Of a DNA stretch of 64,000 bases, positions 1 through 7,186 are shown piece after piece. Position 1 is the first letter of the stretch. Every line of letters starts with the position of its first letter. The notes under the pieces were generated by a model. The model made no database searches. It saw only the letters and a program-made list of their open reading frames with translations, and was not told the origin of the DNA. The stretch comes from Pseudaminobacter soli (ex Li et al. 2025) (GTDB lineage Bacteria > Pseudomonadota > Alphaproteobacteria > Rhizobiales > Rhizobiaceae): contig NZ_JARXVF010000003.1 of assembly GCF_029892515.1 (NCBI RefSeq), forward strand, positions 372,001-436,000. Direction: 5' to 3'. Both the position numbers and the translations under genes were made by a program.

Positions 1-93
1 GACCGGAATGCCTGTCCGTACGGCGCGCAGTATCGCTATCCGGCTGAAGTGCAGGCGTTTCATATGGCCAGCTTTGCCCGCCCAAAACGCTGA
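1..93 (+). CDS. Possible C-terminal end of an upstream gene (partial)
   Basis: Frame 1 is open from the first base to a TGA at 91-93 and would encode the last 30 residues of a protein that begins outside the window. The residue mix (Tyr, Phe, Met, Pro, ending in PKR) looks protein-like, but 30 codons is too short to identify a family. The remaining bases up to the GntR gene hold no other convincing coding sequence. It could equally be noncoding. Confidence 0.3.
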   Translation, partial: DRNACPYGAQYRYPAEVQAFHMASFARPKR

Positions 94-208
94 TCGCGTT
101 GGCGTGGCTTGCCGCCCGACATTTCGATCTGGCCGCCTCTCGCGCAATCTTGATCGCCTGCCTCGGTCGGACGGGTTGACGCAAAGCGATCAGCGGAGCT
201 ATGTGCTG

Positions 209-223
209 AGTCATCAGATGACT
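209..223. promoter_or_regulatory. Perfect GntR-type operator (AGTCATC-A-GATGACT)
   Basis: A perfect 7-1-7 inverted repeat sits directly before the GntR reading frame. Regulators of the FadR/FCD subfamily commonly bind short palindromes with a TCATCAGATGA-like core. Its position suggests autorepression of the regulator and of the MFS gene that overlaps it. The palindrome is seen directly; the binding partner is inferred. Confidence 0.6.
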
Positions 224-225
224 TG

Positions 226-915
226 ATGTTTTATGCCATGCAGCCCGCAACCAGAACCAACCTTACCGACAGCGCCGCCGCAAGCGTCCGCGCCGAGATC
301 GTCAGCGGACGCTGGTCCGTGGGCGAGCGCATTCCCAACGAAGCGACGCTAAGCGAAATGCTGTCGGTCAGCCGCGGCACGGTGCGCGAGGCGGTGCGTG
401 CGCTGGTTTCGCAGGGGTTGCTGGAAACGCGGCAGGGCTCCGGCACCTATGTGCGCTCGGCGGTCGACCCCAGCGCCGCCCTCGACCGGGTCAAGCGCGC
501 GGGCCTGCGCGACCAGTGGGAGGCACGCACGGCACTCGACGCCGAGGCTGCGCGCCTCGCCGCCATCCGCCACACGCCGGCCGACCTCGGAAAGCTGAAC
601 CGGCTGCTTGCCGCGCGCGGCACGACGGCCGATCCCGACCGCGAGGGCTTCGTCCGCCGTGACCTCGCGTTCCACAGGGCGATTGTCGAGGCTTCCGGCA
701 ACCGCGCGATGTTGGAACTCTACGACTTCTTCACCGGGGCAATCGCCGAGACGATTGACTCCACCCTTGCAGGCCAGTTGCCCGAACCGGATGCAGCCGC
801 CCACGCGGCCATCGTCGATGGCATCGCATCCGGAAATCCGGACCGGGCCGCCGCCGCTGTCCGCGCCTTCATGGCGCCCGTCCTCCACGAACTCGATCGG
901 CTACTTTCGCAATGA
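226..915 (+). CDS. GntR family transcriptional regulator, FadR/FCD subfamily
   Basis: This 229-residue protein has an N-terminal winged helix (about residues 10-75, with the recognition-helix pattern VSRGTVREAVRAL and the wing QGSGTYV). An all-helical FCD ligand domain follows; the DLAFHRAI segment and a later AAHAAI His fit its usual metal and ligand site. Candidate starts are TTG 223, ATG 226 and ATG 238; none has a clear Shine-Dalgarno sequence, so 226 is a compromise and the message may be nearly leaderless. The palindrome at 209-223 abuts the start. The stop overlaps the next ATG (ATGA), so regulator and carrier are probably translated together and the regulator likely senses the carried substrate, which is unknown. 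Confidence 0.88.
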   Translation: MFYAMQPATRTNLTDSAAASVRAEIVSGRWSVGERIPNEATLSEMLSVSRGTVREAVRALVSQGLLETRQGSGTYVRSAVDPSAALDRVKRAGLRDQWEARTALDAEAARLAAIRHTPADLGKLNRLLAARGTTADPDREGFVRRDLAFHRAIVEASGNRAMLELYDFFTGAIAETIDSTLAGQLPEPDAAAHAAIVDGIASGNPDRAAAAVRAFMAPVLHELDRLLSQ

Positions 916-2228
916 GAATGAACCAGAATTTTTCCGACCCGGACGACCGGCAGGCGCGGCTCGCCGCCATGAACGCGCTGGACGAGCAGCTGATCGATGC
1001 CGAGGAAGACAGCCTTCCCAAGCCGCAACCTCCCGTTCTGCGCAGCCCCGGAGCGCGCTTCGTGCTCGGCGCCAGCCTCGTACTGATCGCCTTCAATCTG
1101 CGCCCGCTGTTCTCCAGCCTTTCGGTGCTGCTGCCGGAAGTGATGCAGGAGGCCGGGCTTTCGACCATTTGGGCAAGCCTGCTGACGACGCTGCCCGTGC
1201 TTTGCCTTGGTATTTTCGCGCCGCTCGCGCCCAAGCTCGCACAGCGCTTCGGAGCCGAACGCACCCTGCTCGGCGCACTGCTTCTCTTGGCGCTCGGCAC
1301 GGCGCTGCGCGGCCTGGAATCCGTGCCGCTCCTGTTCTTCGCCACCTTCCTCGCCGGCGGGGCGATCGCGATTGGCAACGTGCTGCTGCCGGGTCTCGTG
1401 AAGCGCGATTTCCCCGACAGGGTGGCCATGATGACCGGGCTCTATACCATGGCGTTGTGTGGCGGCTCTGCGGGAGCCGCTGGGCTCACCTTGCCGATCG
1501 AGCATCTGCTGACCGGCTCGTGGTCGGGCGCCTTGGCCGTGTGGGCCTTGCCGGCCGTCATCGTGGCGCTGATCTGGACGCCGCAGGCGCTTGGCAGCCG
1601 CCGGACGGTCAGCCACAGCGGCTTCCGCGTCACCGGCCTGTGGCGTGACCGCCTTGCATGGCAAGTGACCCTGTTCATGGGCTTGCAGTCGGCGCTGGCC
1701 TACTGCGTCTTCGGGTGGCTGGCGCCCATCCTGCGCGAACGCGGCTTTGACGCAACCACCGCCGGTGCGCTGGTCTCGCTCTCGGTCATGGCGCAGGTGG
1801 TCACCTGCCTTGCGGTGCCGTCCTTTGCCGTGCGCCAGAAGAACCAGCGCGCGGTGAATGTCGGGCTGGTGACCATTGCCGTCATCGCTTTGTTCGGCAT
1901 CCTGTTCGCGCCCACCTCGACCATCGTTGTCTGGGCAATTCTGCAGGGCATCGGGCAGGGCGGCCTGATCGCGGCGGCCATGACGCTGATCGTGCTGCGT
2001 TCGCCGGATTCGCATGTCGCAGCCCACCTGTCGGGCATGGCGCAGGGCGTCGGCTATGTGCTGGCTGCCATCGGCCCGCTGCTGGTAGGCCTCATTCGCG
2101 GCTGGACCGGCAGTTTCCAACCGACCGCGATTTTGTTCGTGGCGCTGGGCATCGGTGCCGCCATTGCCGGTCTGGGAGCCGGCCGTGCGCTGCAAGTGAG
2201 CGCGCGAGCGGTGCGGATCGACGGCTGA
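912..2228 (+). CDS. MFS transporter, CynX/NimT (cyanate permease-like) family
   Basis: A 438-residue inner-membrane carrier with about 12 hydrophobic segments after a roughly 40-residue charged N-terminal tail. Segments such as FNLRPLFSSLSVLLPEV in TM1 and the glycine-rich GLYTMALCGGSAGAA stretch are typical of the CynX/NimT branch, whose characterised members move cyanate or 2-nitroimidazole; substrates cannot be read from sequence. It overlaps the GntR gene by 4 bp (ATGA), so the two form an operon and the regulator very likely controls this carrier. Another start, ATG 918, would shorten it by two residues. No partner enzyme follows in the same unit. Confidence 0.85.
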   Translation: MRMNQNFSDPDDRQARLAAMNALDEQLIDAEEDSLPKPQPPVLRSPGARFVLGASLVLIAFNLRPLFSSLSVLLPEVMQEAGLSTIWASLLTTLPVLCLGIFAPLAPKLAQRFGAERTLLGALLLLALGTALRGLESVPLLFFATFLAGGAIAIGNVLLPGLVKRDFPDRVAMMTGLYTMALCGGSAGAAGLTLPIEHLLTGSWSGALAVWALPAVIVALIWTPQALGSRRTVSHSGFRVTGLWRDRLAWQVTLFMGLQSALAYCVFGWLAPILRERGFDATTAGALVSLSVMAQVVTCLAVPSFAVRQKNQRAVNVGLVTIAVIALFGILFAPTSTIVVWAILQGIGQGGLIAAAMTLIVLRSPDSHVAAHLSGMAQGVGYVLAAIGPLLVGLIRGWTGSFQPTAILFVALGIGAAIAGLGAGRALQVSARAVRIDG

Positions 2229-2348
2229 CAGGTCTTGGCGACGCCCGCCTGATTCCCGATATCTTTGCAGGGCATGTCGGCCGAAACCTTGCCGACGGCC
2301 TTTGCGCGGGTATCTATCGCCCAGGAGACAGCAGGAGAGGGCTCGACA

Positions 2349-3074
2349 ATGGCCAAGAAGGACATCGAGATCAAGACCAAGGACGGCACGGCCCAAGCCG
2401 GCCTGTTCGGCGCGGGCGCAAAGGCCGGCGTGATCCTCTACATGGACGCCTTCGGCCCGCGTCCCGCGCTCGACGGCATGGCCGAGCGTCTGGCCGCCGA
2501 AGGTTACGCCGTGCTGGTGCCCGATCTCTTCTACCGTAACGCGCCCTATGGTCCGTTCGATGCCGCGACCGCGTTCGAAAATGAAGACAGCAGGAAGGCC
2601 TTGATGGCGATCCTGGGCGCCACCACCCAGGAGATGACCAACCGCGACAGCGGCGCATTCATCGATGCGCTGGTGGCCGCAGGCGTCACCGGCCCCATCG
2701 GCACGGTGGGCTACTGCCTGGGCGGTGCGCGGGCGCTCAACGCGGCTGCCAGCTACCCCGACCGAATAAAGGCTGCGGCGTCCCTGCATGGCGGCAACCT
2801 CGCAAGCGACGCGCCCGACAGCCCGTACCGGCGAGCGGCCGAGATCAAGGCACGGGTCTATGTCGGCACCGCCGGCGTCGACAGCAGCTTTCCGCCAGAA
2901 CAGTCGGCGCGGCTTGCCGAAGCGCTGCGCGCGGCCGAAATCGATCACATCATCGAAAACTATGTCGGCATGGAGCATGGCTGGTGCGTGCCCGACCACG
3001 GCGCCTACAACAAGGTCGGCGCCGAGCGTCACTGGAAGCGTCTGACCGAGTTCTTCTCTGAGGCGCTGCGCTGA
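2349..3074 (+). CDS. Dienelactone hydrolase family protein
   Basis: A 241-residue alpha/beta hydrolase of the dienelactone hydrolase family, cytoplasmic, with no signal peptide. The expected Cys-Asp-His triad is visible: Cys in the nucleophile elbow GYCLGG, Asp in GTAGVDSSFP and His in GMEHGWC. The start is ATG 2349 because it follows a GGAGAGGG ribosome site; an upstream in-frame extension from 2265 has no such site. DUF1810 follows after one base, so the two are probably cotranscribed. The natural substrate is unknown: the family includes carboxymethylenebutenolidase, but no catechol pathway genes are nearby. Confidence 0.85.
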   Translation: MAKKDIEIKTKDGTAQAGLFGAGAKAGVILYMDAFGPRPALDGMAERLAAEGYAVLVPDLFYRNAPYGPFDAATAFENEDSRKALMAILGATTQEMTNRDSGAFIDALVAAGVTGPIGTVGYCLGGARALNAAASYPDRIKAAASLHGGNLASDAPDSPYRRAAEIKARVYVGTAGVDSSFPPEQSARLAEALRAAEIDHIIENYVGMEHGWCVPDHGAYNKVGAERHWKRLTEFFSEALR

Positions 3075-3075
3075 G

Positions 3076-3510
3076 ATGACGGACCCGGCGGACCCTTTCG
3101 ATCTTGTCCGCTTCGTCAGTGCGCAGGATCCTGTTATCGCCGAGGTTTGTGCCGAACTGAAGCATGGCCGCAAGACCAGCCACTGGATGTGGTTCGTCTT
3201 CCCCCAGGTCGCGGGCCTCGGCATGAGCGCTATGTCGCAACGCTATGCGATTGGGTCGCTGGGCGAGGCGCGGGCCTATCTGGAGCACCCGGTGCTGGGG
3301 CCGCGGCTGCGGCTATGCGTAGGCCTGCTTCTCGAGATCAAGGGGCGTTCGGCACATGAGATTTTCGGCAGTCCGGACGACCGCAAGCTGCGTTCCTCGC
3401 TGACGCTCTTCGAGCAGGCTGCCTCCGAGGACCCAATTTTCCGTCAGGCTCTCGACCGCTATTTCGGCGGCATCGCCGATCAGGCCACTCTCGAGCGCCT
3501 GAGGACCTGA
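3076..3510 (+). CDS. DUF1810 domain-containing protein
   Basis: A 144-residue protein that covers the whole DUF1810 family, recognised by the SHWMWFVFPQVAGLG motif near residue 35, the ALGSLGEA-type helix (here AIGSLGEARAYL) and the closing RYFGG segment. No biochemical role is established for these proteins. It begins one base after the dienelactone hydrolase stop and is likely translated from the same message. It has no signal peptide or membrane segment, so it should be cytoplasmic. Confidence 0.85.
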   Translation: MTDPADPFDLVRFVSAQDPVIAEVCAELKHGRKTSHWMWFVFPQVAGLGMSAMSQRYAIGSLGEARAYLEHPVLGPRLRLCVGLLLEIKGRSAHEIFGSPDDRKLRSSLTLFEQAASEDPIFRQALDRYFGGIADQATLERLRT

Positions 3511-3605
3511 GCCGCTCCTAAAACTCTAATCAAATGCAAGTGCCGAAAGACACGCTTCGGCAAGATGCGCCTGCTATCGGACAGCACAGCAGATCGGGGG
3601 TAGGA

Positions 3606-3893
3606 ATGAACATTCGGGGAGTCGCGAGCTTGGGTCTGGGCCGTGCCGTTGGAACAGAAGCAGCGCAGGGCGCTTCGATGCACGGAGCCGCCGAGACAGC
3701 CCGGATTCGGCAGGATGTCGCCGCCGCGCGCGACGTTGCCCGTTCGGCCCTCACCAATGAACGTTTTCGCCTGATGCTCGACCAGATCGTCAGCCCGGCA
3801 TTGTCGGACGTTCTCATTCAGATGAAGAATGACAGCAGCCAGACAGACCTGCGCACCGCGCAGCAGAGCTACAGCGAAACCAGCTCCGACTGA
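3606..3893 (+). CDS. Hypothetical protein, 95 residues
   Basis: I do not recognise this protein. An in-frame ATG exists at 3534, but ATG 3606 follows a strong GGGGGTAGGA ribosome site and is the better start. The product has an Ala/Gly/Arg-rich first half and a Ser/Gln/Thr-rich tail ending in TSSD, with a central amphipathic helix (residues about 35-75); it lacks cysteines and membrane segments. A hairpin just downstream (3911-3933) supports a separate transcription unit. It may be a small cytoplasmic or secreted accessory protein. Confidence 0.5.
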   Translation: MNIRGVASLGLGRAVGTEAAQGASMHGAAETARIRQDVAAARDVARSALTNERFRLMLDQIVSPALSDVLIQMKNDSSQTDLRTAQQSYSETSSD

Positions 3894-3910
3894 GGAACTT
3901 ATTCTGACCG

Positions 3911-3933
3911 CGTTTCAGCTGGCTAGCGAAACG
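3911..3933 (+). terminator. Hairpin after the 95-residue ORF
   Basis: Arms CGTTTC and GAAACG flank an inner GCT/AGC pair, followed by CCTTCTT. The pyrimidine tail is weak, so this is only a probable terminator. Confidence 0.4.
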
Positions 3934-4230
3934 CCTTCTTACAGACGGCGCCGATGAAACCATCGCGCGCCGTTTTGCTTTTCTCATCCTGACGACGCTT
4001 TTTCCGGCCCGGTGCCTGCCCGCTCGATGGGGCGCTGGCTGCCTTTCCTCGACTTCCATCAATTGCCTACAGGCGCCACAATGTTGCTCCCGTCAGCGAG
4101 CGCATTTTGCGGTTGGTGAAGCCTGTGCCCGGTCTTCAGAAAGCGATGAACGTAATCCTGATGCCGTCGAGCCTGAAAAATTTCTCCCATGAAAACAGCT
4201 GCTTACGATTTTGTCGATACATCTTTGCCG
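3934..4230. other. Intergenic stretch without recognised gene
   Basis: About 300 bases before the PadR promoter. Short open frames on the minus strand here have Arg/Ser/Ala-rich translations typical of high-GC noise and no ribosome sites. I see no RNA gene or repeat. The right-hand part becomes AT-rich as it approaches the PadR operator. Confidence 0.4.
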
Positions 4231-4272
4231 CGATATAACTTGTAAAAGATATATCGTTGCATAGATATATCG
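4231..4272. promoter_or_regulatory. PadR promoter with tandem GATATATC palindromes
   Basis: Two identical GATATATCG copies (4248-4256 and 4264-4272) lie 16 bp apart, each with a perfect 8-bp palindrome core, and a CGATATA half-site is at 4231-4237. A TTGTAA box at 4240-4245 and TAGATA at 4262-4267 give a plausible promoter with 16-bp spacing that overlaps both palindromes. This is the expected arrangement for repression by a dimeric PadR protein. The repeats are observed; the autoregulation is inferred. Confidence 0.6.
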
Positions 4273-4303
4273 CACAGAAACGAAACCCATGAGAGGTACT
4301 CGC

Positions 4304-4891
4304 ATGTTCATGCACGCAAAAATGAAGAAGTGCGGCGGCGACTGGTTCATGTCGGGCGCGGAAGGCGGCAGGGGCGGCGGACGCTTCGGCCGCGGTGGCG
4401 GGCGCTTTGGCCGTCATCATGGCGGCCCGTTCGGCGGACGCGGCCCCCGCATGTTCGACCCCGGTGCGCTGCGGCTCGTCGTGCTCGGCCTGATCGCCGA
4501 GGAGCCGCGCCACGGCTACGACATCATCAAGGCGCTCGAAGCCAAGTTCCAGGGCGCCTATAGCCCCAGCCCCGGCGCGATCTACCCGATGCTGCAGATG
4601 CTGGAGGAGGCCGATCTCGTCTCCTCGCAGACGGAAGGCAACAAGCGGCTCTATTCGATCACCGAGGAAGGCAAGGCCTATCTTGCCGATCACGCCGAGG
4701 AGTTGGCGCGCCTCATTGCCCAGCTCGACGAGGCTTCGGCCGAGATGGGCGGTGCGGCGCTTGGCGACGAGTTCCGCGCGCTGCGCCGGGCGGTCGTCAT
4801 GCGACTGCGCGAGGGCTCGCTGACGCCCGAGCAGGCCGAAAAGGCCGTGCAGATCCTGAAGAAGGCGCGCAGCGACTTCGACAAGCTCTGA
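4304..4891 (+). CDS. PadR family transcriptional regulator with Gly/Arg-rich N-terminal tail
   Basis: A 195-residue regulator. Residues about 18-50 are a low-complexity Gly/Arg/His/Phe segment built from GGRFGR-like units. A PadR winged helix follows (ALRLVVLGLIAEEPRHGYDIIKAL, split here as LRLVVLGLIAEE and PRHGYDIIKAL; then PGAIYPMLQMLEEADLV) and a C-terminal dimerisation helix. ATG 4304 is preferred over ATG 4289 because GAGAGG lies 7 bases upstream. The tandem palindromes in its promoter suggest autorepression. A shared terminator separates it from the convergent bmt gene. The ligand is unknown; the His/Arg-rich tail might bind metal or nucleic acid, which is conjecture. Confidence 0.88.
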   Translation: MFMHAKMKKCGGDWFMSGAEGGRGGGRFGRGGGRFGRHHGGPFGGRGPRMFDPGALRLVVLGLIAEEPRHGYDIIKALEAKFQGAYSPSPGAIYPMLQMLEEADLVSSQTEGNKRLYSITEEGKAYLADHAEELARLIAQLDEASAEMGGAALGDEFRALRRAVVMRLREGSLTPEQAEKAVQILKKARSDFDKL

Positions 4892-4926
4892 GCGTCGACG
4901 CTCCGGCCCGACACCGGCCTCGGAAC

Positions 4927-4966
4927 GAAAAAGGCACCGTCGCATCGACTGCGACGGTGCCTTTTC
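4927..4966. terminator. Bidirectional rho-independent terminator
   Basis: Arms GGCACCGTCGCA (4933-4944) and TGCGACGGTGCC (4950-4961) form a perfect 12-bp stem with a 5-base loop. It has an A-run on the left and a T-run on the right, so it can terminate both the PadR gene (+) and bmt (-). Confidence 0.9.
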
Positions 4967-5009
4967 TTTGAGGTCGGCTTCCCGCGCCCGCTACGGGACG
5001 GGGATAAAA

Positions 5010-6038
5010 TCAGCCGCGGCTGCGCCGGCGCTCGCGACGTCCGCCGCCTTCGCCCTCTGCAGCGCCAGCGCCGCTCTCGGCAGCCGTCTTGTTGCGCAAC
5101 GGGCCGATGCGCTCCACGATCGCTTCGACCGTCGGGCGGGTGGCCTTGTGATGCGTATCCAGCGCCTCGCGCATGGCGGCGAGGTGGGCAAACGAAGTGC
5201 CGCAGCAACCGCCGATGATCCGGGCGCCGCTGTCGACGGCCAGCCGCACATAGTCGGCCATCAGCTCGGGCGTGCCGGAATAGTGGATTTCCGTGCCGCG
5301 GAATTCGGGGATGCCGCAATTGCCCTTCACGATCACTGTCGCCTCCGGCTTTGCGGCGGTCATGTCGAGCAGCGAGGCGAGGATATCGGCCGCGCCGACG
5401 CCACAATTGGCGCCGACGGCGACCGGCGTTTCGGTGAGTCCATTGGAAACGCCATGGATGTCCTTCGGCGCAAGGCCCATCATCGAGCGGCCGGCGGTGT
5501 CGAAGGAGACCGTATAGGTGTAGGGCATGCCAGCATCGATGGCCGCCTGCGCAGCCGCGCGCGCCTCGTCGGGAGCCGACATGGTCTCGATCCAGGCGAT
5601 CTCGGCGCCGCCATCTTTCAGGCCCCTGATCTGCTCGGCAAAGGCCCCGACGGCTTCCTCATAGGTGAGGGCGCCGAGCGGCACCAGCAGCTCGCCGGTC
5701 GGTCCAACCGACCCGGCAACGATGACCTTGCGGCCGGCCTTGTCGGCAACCGAACGGGCGATCTCGGCAGCAAGCTTGTTGAGTTCGTAGACGCGGTCCT
5801 GCGCGTGATGCAGCTTCAGGCGATGGCGAGTGCCGCCAAAGGAATTGGTGAGGATGATGTCGGCGCCGGCATCGACGAATTTCTGATGCAGCGTCGCGAT
5901 CTTCTCGGGCGCGGTCTCGTTCCACAGTTCCGGTGCCTCGCCGGACTCCAATCCCATGGCGAACAGGTTGGTGCCGGTGGCGCCGTCTGCGAGAAGCACG
6001 CCCTTCTCCGCCAGGAGTGCGTCGATTGGGTTGGTCAT
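5010..6038 (-). CDS. bmt: Betaine-homocysteine S-methyltransferase
   Basis: A 342-residue Zn-dependent methyltransferase that moves a methyl group from a betaine (or a sulfonium analogue) to homocysteine, giving methionine. It has the family start LLADGATGTNLF and the Zn-ligand Cys residues in GANCGVG and GGCCGTS. The last 20 or so residues form an Ala/Gly/Glu/Arg-rich tail ending in RRERRRSRG that the family fold does not need. A 24-bp inverted repeat lies just upstream (6073-6096). With DMGDH- and MttB-like genes 4-9 kb away, it fits a role in glycine betaine use, its product being dimethylglycine. Characterised betaine methyltransferases also accept dimethylsulfonium donors; whether this one does is untested. 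Confidence 0.85.
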   Translation of the reverse strand: MTNPIDALLAEKGVLLADGATGTNLFAMGLESGEAPELWNETAPEKIATLHQKFVDAGADIILTNSFGGTRHRLKLHHAQDRVYELNKLAAEIARSVADKAGRKVIVAGSVGPTGELLVPLGALTYEEAVGAFAEQIRGLKDGGAEIAWIETMSAPDEARAAAQAAIDAGMPYTYTVSFDTAGRSMMGLAPKDIHGVSNGLTETPVAVGANCGVGAADILASLLDMTAAKPEATVIVKGNCGIPEFRGTEIHYSGTPELMADYVRLAVDSGARIIGGCCGTSFAHLAAMREALDTHHKATRPTVEAIVERIGPLRNKTAAESGAGAAEGEGGGRRERRRSRG

Positions 6039-6072
6039 GGAAAGCTGCCTTAGGGAGTGAGATCTGGAGTAA

Positions 6073-6096
6073 GGATATAAAGAAATCCTTATATCC
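6073..6096. promoter_or_regulatory. Inverted repeat upstream of bmt (GGATATAA-N8-TTATATCC)
   Basis: A perfect 8-8-8 dyad 34 bases upstream of the bmt start. Methionine-cycle genes in alphaproteobacteria are often controlled by an ArsR-type repressor responding to S-adenosylhomocysteine, which binds AT-rich dyads. That assignment is inferred; no such regulator lies in the window. The XRE gene ends close by (6112) and could share the region. Confidence 0.5.
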
Positions 6097-6111
6097 AGTC
6101 AACGGCGCTGG

Positions 6112-6963
6112 CTATGCCGGCGCAAGCTCCGTTTCGGCCAACCGGCGGGCAAAACCGGCCGCCTCATGGGCGTTGATCTCGGCGCTGCGGATCAGATTGT
6201 CGAAATGCCGGGTCAACGTGCGGATCGGCTGGGTGGCGTTCAGCACCATATACATTTCGCCGACATAGATGGCGGCACGATAGGGCCCGAAGATGGTGTA
6301 GGGCACCGAGTAGCGCAGCCGCCCGTCGTAGAGGAAGAGCCGGAAAGTCGGGTAGAGATCCTCGAGGAGATCGGCCATGTGGTGCAGCTGTTCGCGCCGC
6401 TCGCGCTCGGGAAAGCGATCCCAGATTCCCATGCCGTGCGCGAAAATCTCCAGCGTGTGGCGCGGCATGCACACTTCCATATCGGTTTCCGGCCGCCGGC
6501 TGTAGTCGATGCGGTATTGCGTTTCGCCGGCCTGGCTCTGCCGGCTCTTGTTGGAAATGTCTGCCTCGTATTCCACGAGGGCTTCCGTGCGCAAAAGGTC
6601 GGGAATGCCGGCCGGCACATAGCGGATCTTGGTGCCCACCGCCTCGGCATGCCATTTGGCCAGCAGCGTGCGGTCAAAGCCACCGGGGGCATCCTCGATC
6701 TCCAGGCTTTCCCGGATCTCGCCGGTCAGGCCTTCGTCCTGGCTGAGGCCGAGCAGCCAGTCGAGCGAGACCTTGTGCTCGGCGGCGATCGTCATCAGCG
6801 TCTCGGCGCGGGGCAGGCGCGTGGCCTCGTCCGACAGCAGTTGCGACAATGCCGAGCGGTCGATGCCGACCGAAGCGGCGAAGGCCGATTGATTCTGGCC
6901 CGAACGCTGCAGCAGCGTCTTCAGCCGCTCGCGAAACACCCCGGAAAGATCACGTTTGTCCAC
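6112..6963 (-). CDS. XRE family helix-turn-helix regulator
   Basis: A 283-residue protein with an N-terminal Cro/C1-type HTH (residues about 5-65, with QNQSAFAASVGIDRSALSQLL) and a roughly 200-residue C-terminal domain without a DNA-binding signature, probably for sensing. GTG 6963 is chosen because GGGAG lies 7 bases upstream; the longest frame begins at GTG 7017 without a ribosome site. It ends shortly before the bmt operator and is codirectional with bmt, so read-through into bmt is possible. The ligand is unknown. The C-terminal part is Trp/Tyr/Arg-rich and soluble. Confidence 0.8.
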   Translation of the reverse strand: MDKRDLSGVFRERLKTLLQRSGQNQSAFAASVGIDRSALSQLLSDEATRLPRAETLMTIAAEHKVSLDWLLGLSQDEGLTGEIRESLEIEDAPGGFDRTLLAKWHAEAVGTKIRYVPAGIPDLLRTEALVEYEADISNKSRQSQAGETQYRIDYSRRPETDMEVCMPRHTLEIFAHGMGIWDRFPERERREQLHHMADLLEDLYPTFRLFLYDGRLRYSVPYTIFGPYRAAIYVGEMYMVLNATQPIRTLTRHFDNLIRSAEINAHEAAGFARRLAETELAPA

Positions 6964-7186
6964 GCTGCGGCTCCCTGCACGCCAAGTTCCGTGTGCTTCA
7001 CCTTCATGAACGCACACAACATAGCGTTTGTTCCACGGGTTTGTTTACAATTCACAACAATTGCGCATTAAGAAGCGCAAAATCAACATTCTGTTCCCAT
7101 TGTCGCGTTGAATCTTGATCTGACTACTGACAGCATCCTGTCAGGAGGTGCCGAATTGCCGGCAGTTCCGGGGAAGTGAGTGGGAC

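Noticed and set aside
8-226. 72-residue open frame at the left edge
   Set aside because: It has an Arg/Ser/Pro-rich translation, no ribosome site, and conflicts with the frame-1 ending at 93 and the GntR operator.
720-3224. 834-residue open frame on the minus strand
   Set aside because: It is antisense to four well-supported genes, and its translation is His/Gln/Arg/Gly-rich as expected from the complementary frame of GC-rich codons.
3814-4062. 82-residue minus-strand frame
   Set aside because: Composition is Arg/Ser-rich, it overlaps the 95-residue ORF and its hairpin, and it lacks a ribosome site.
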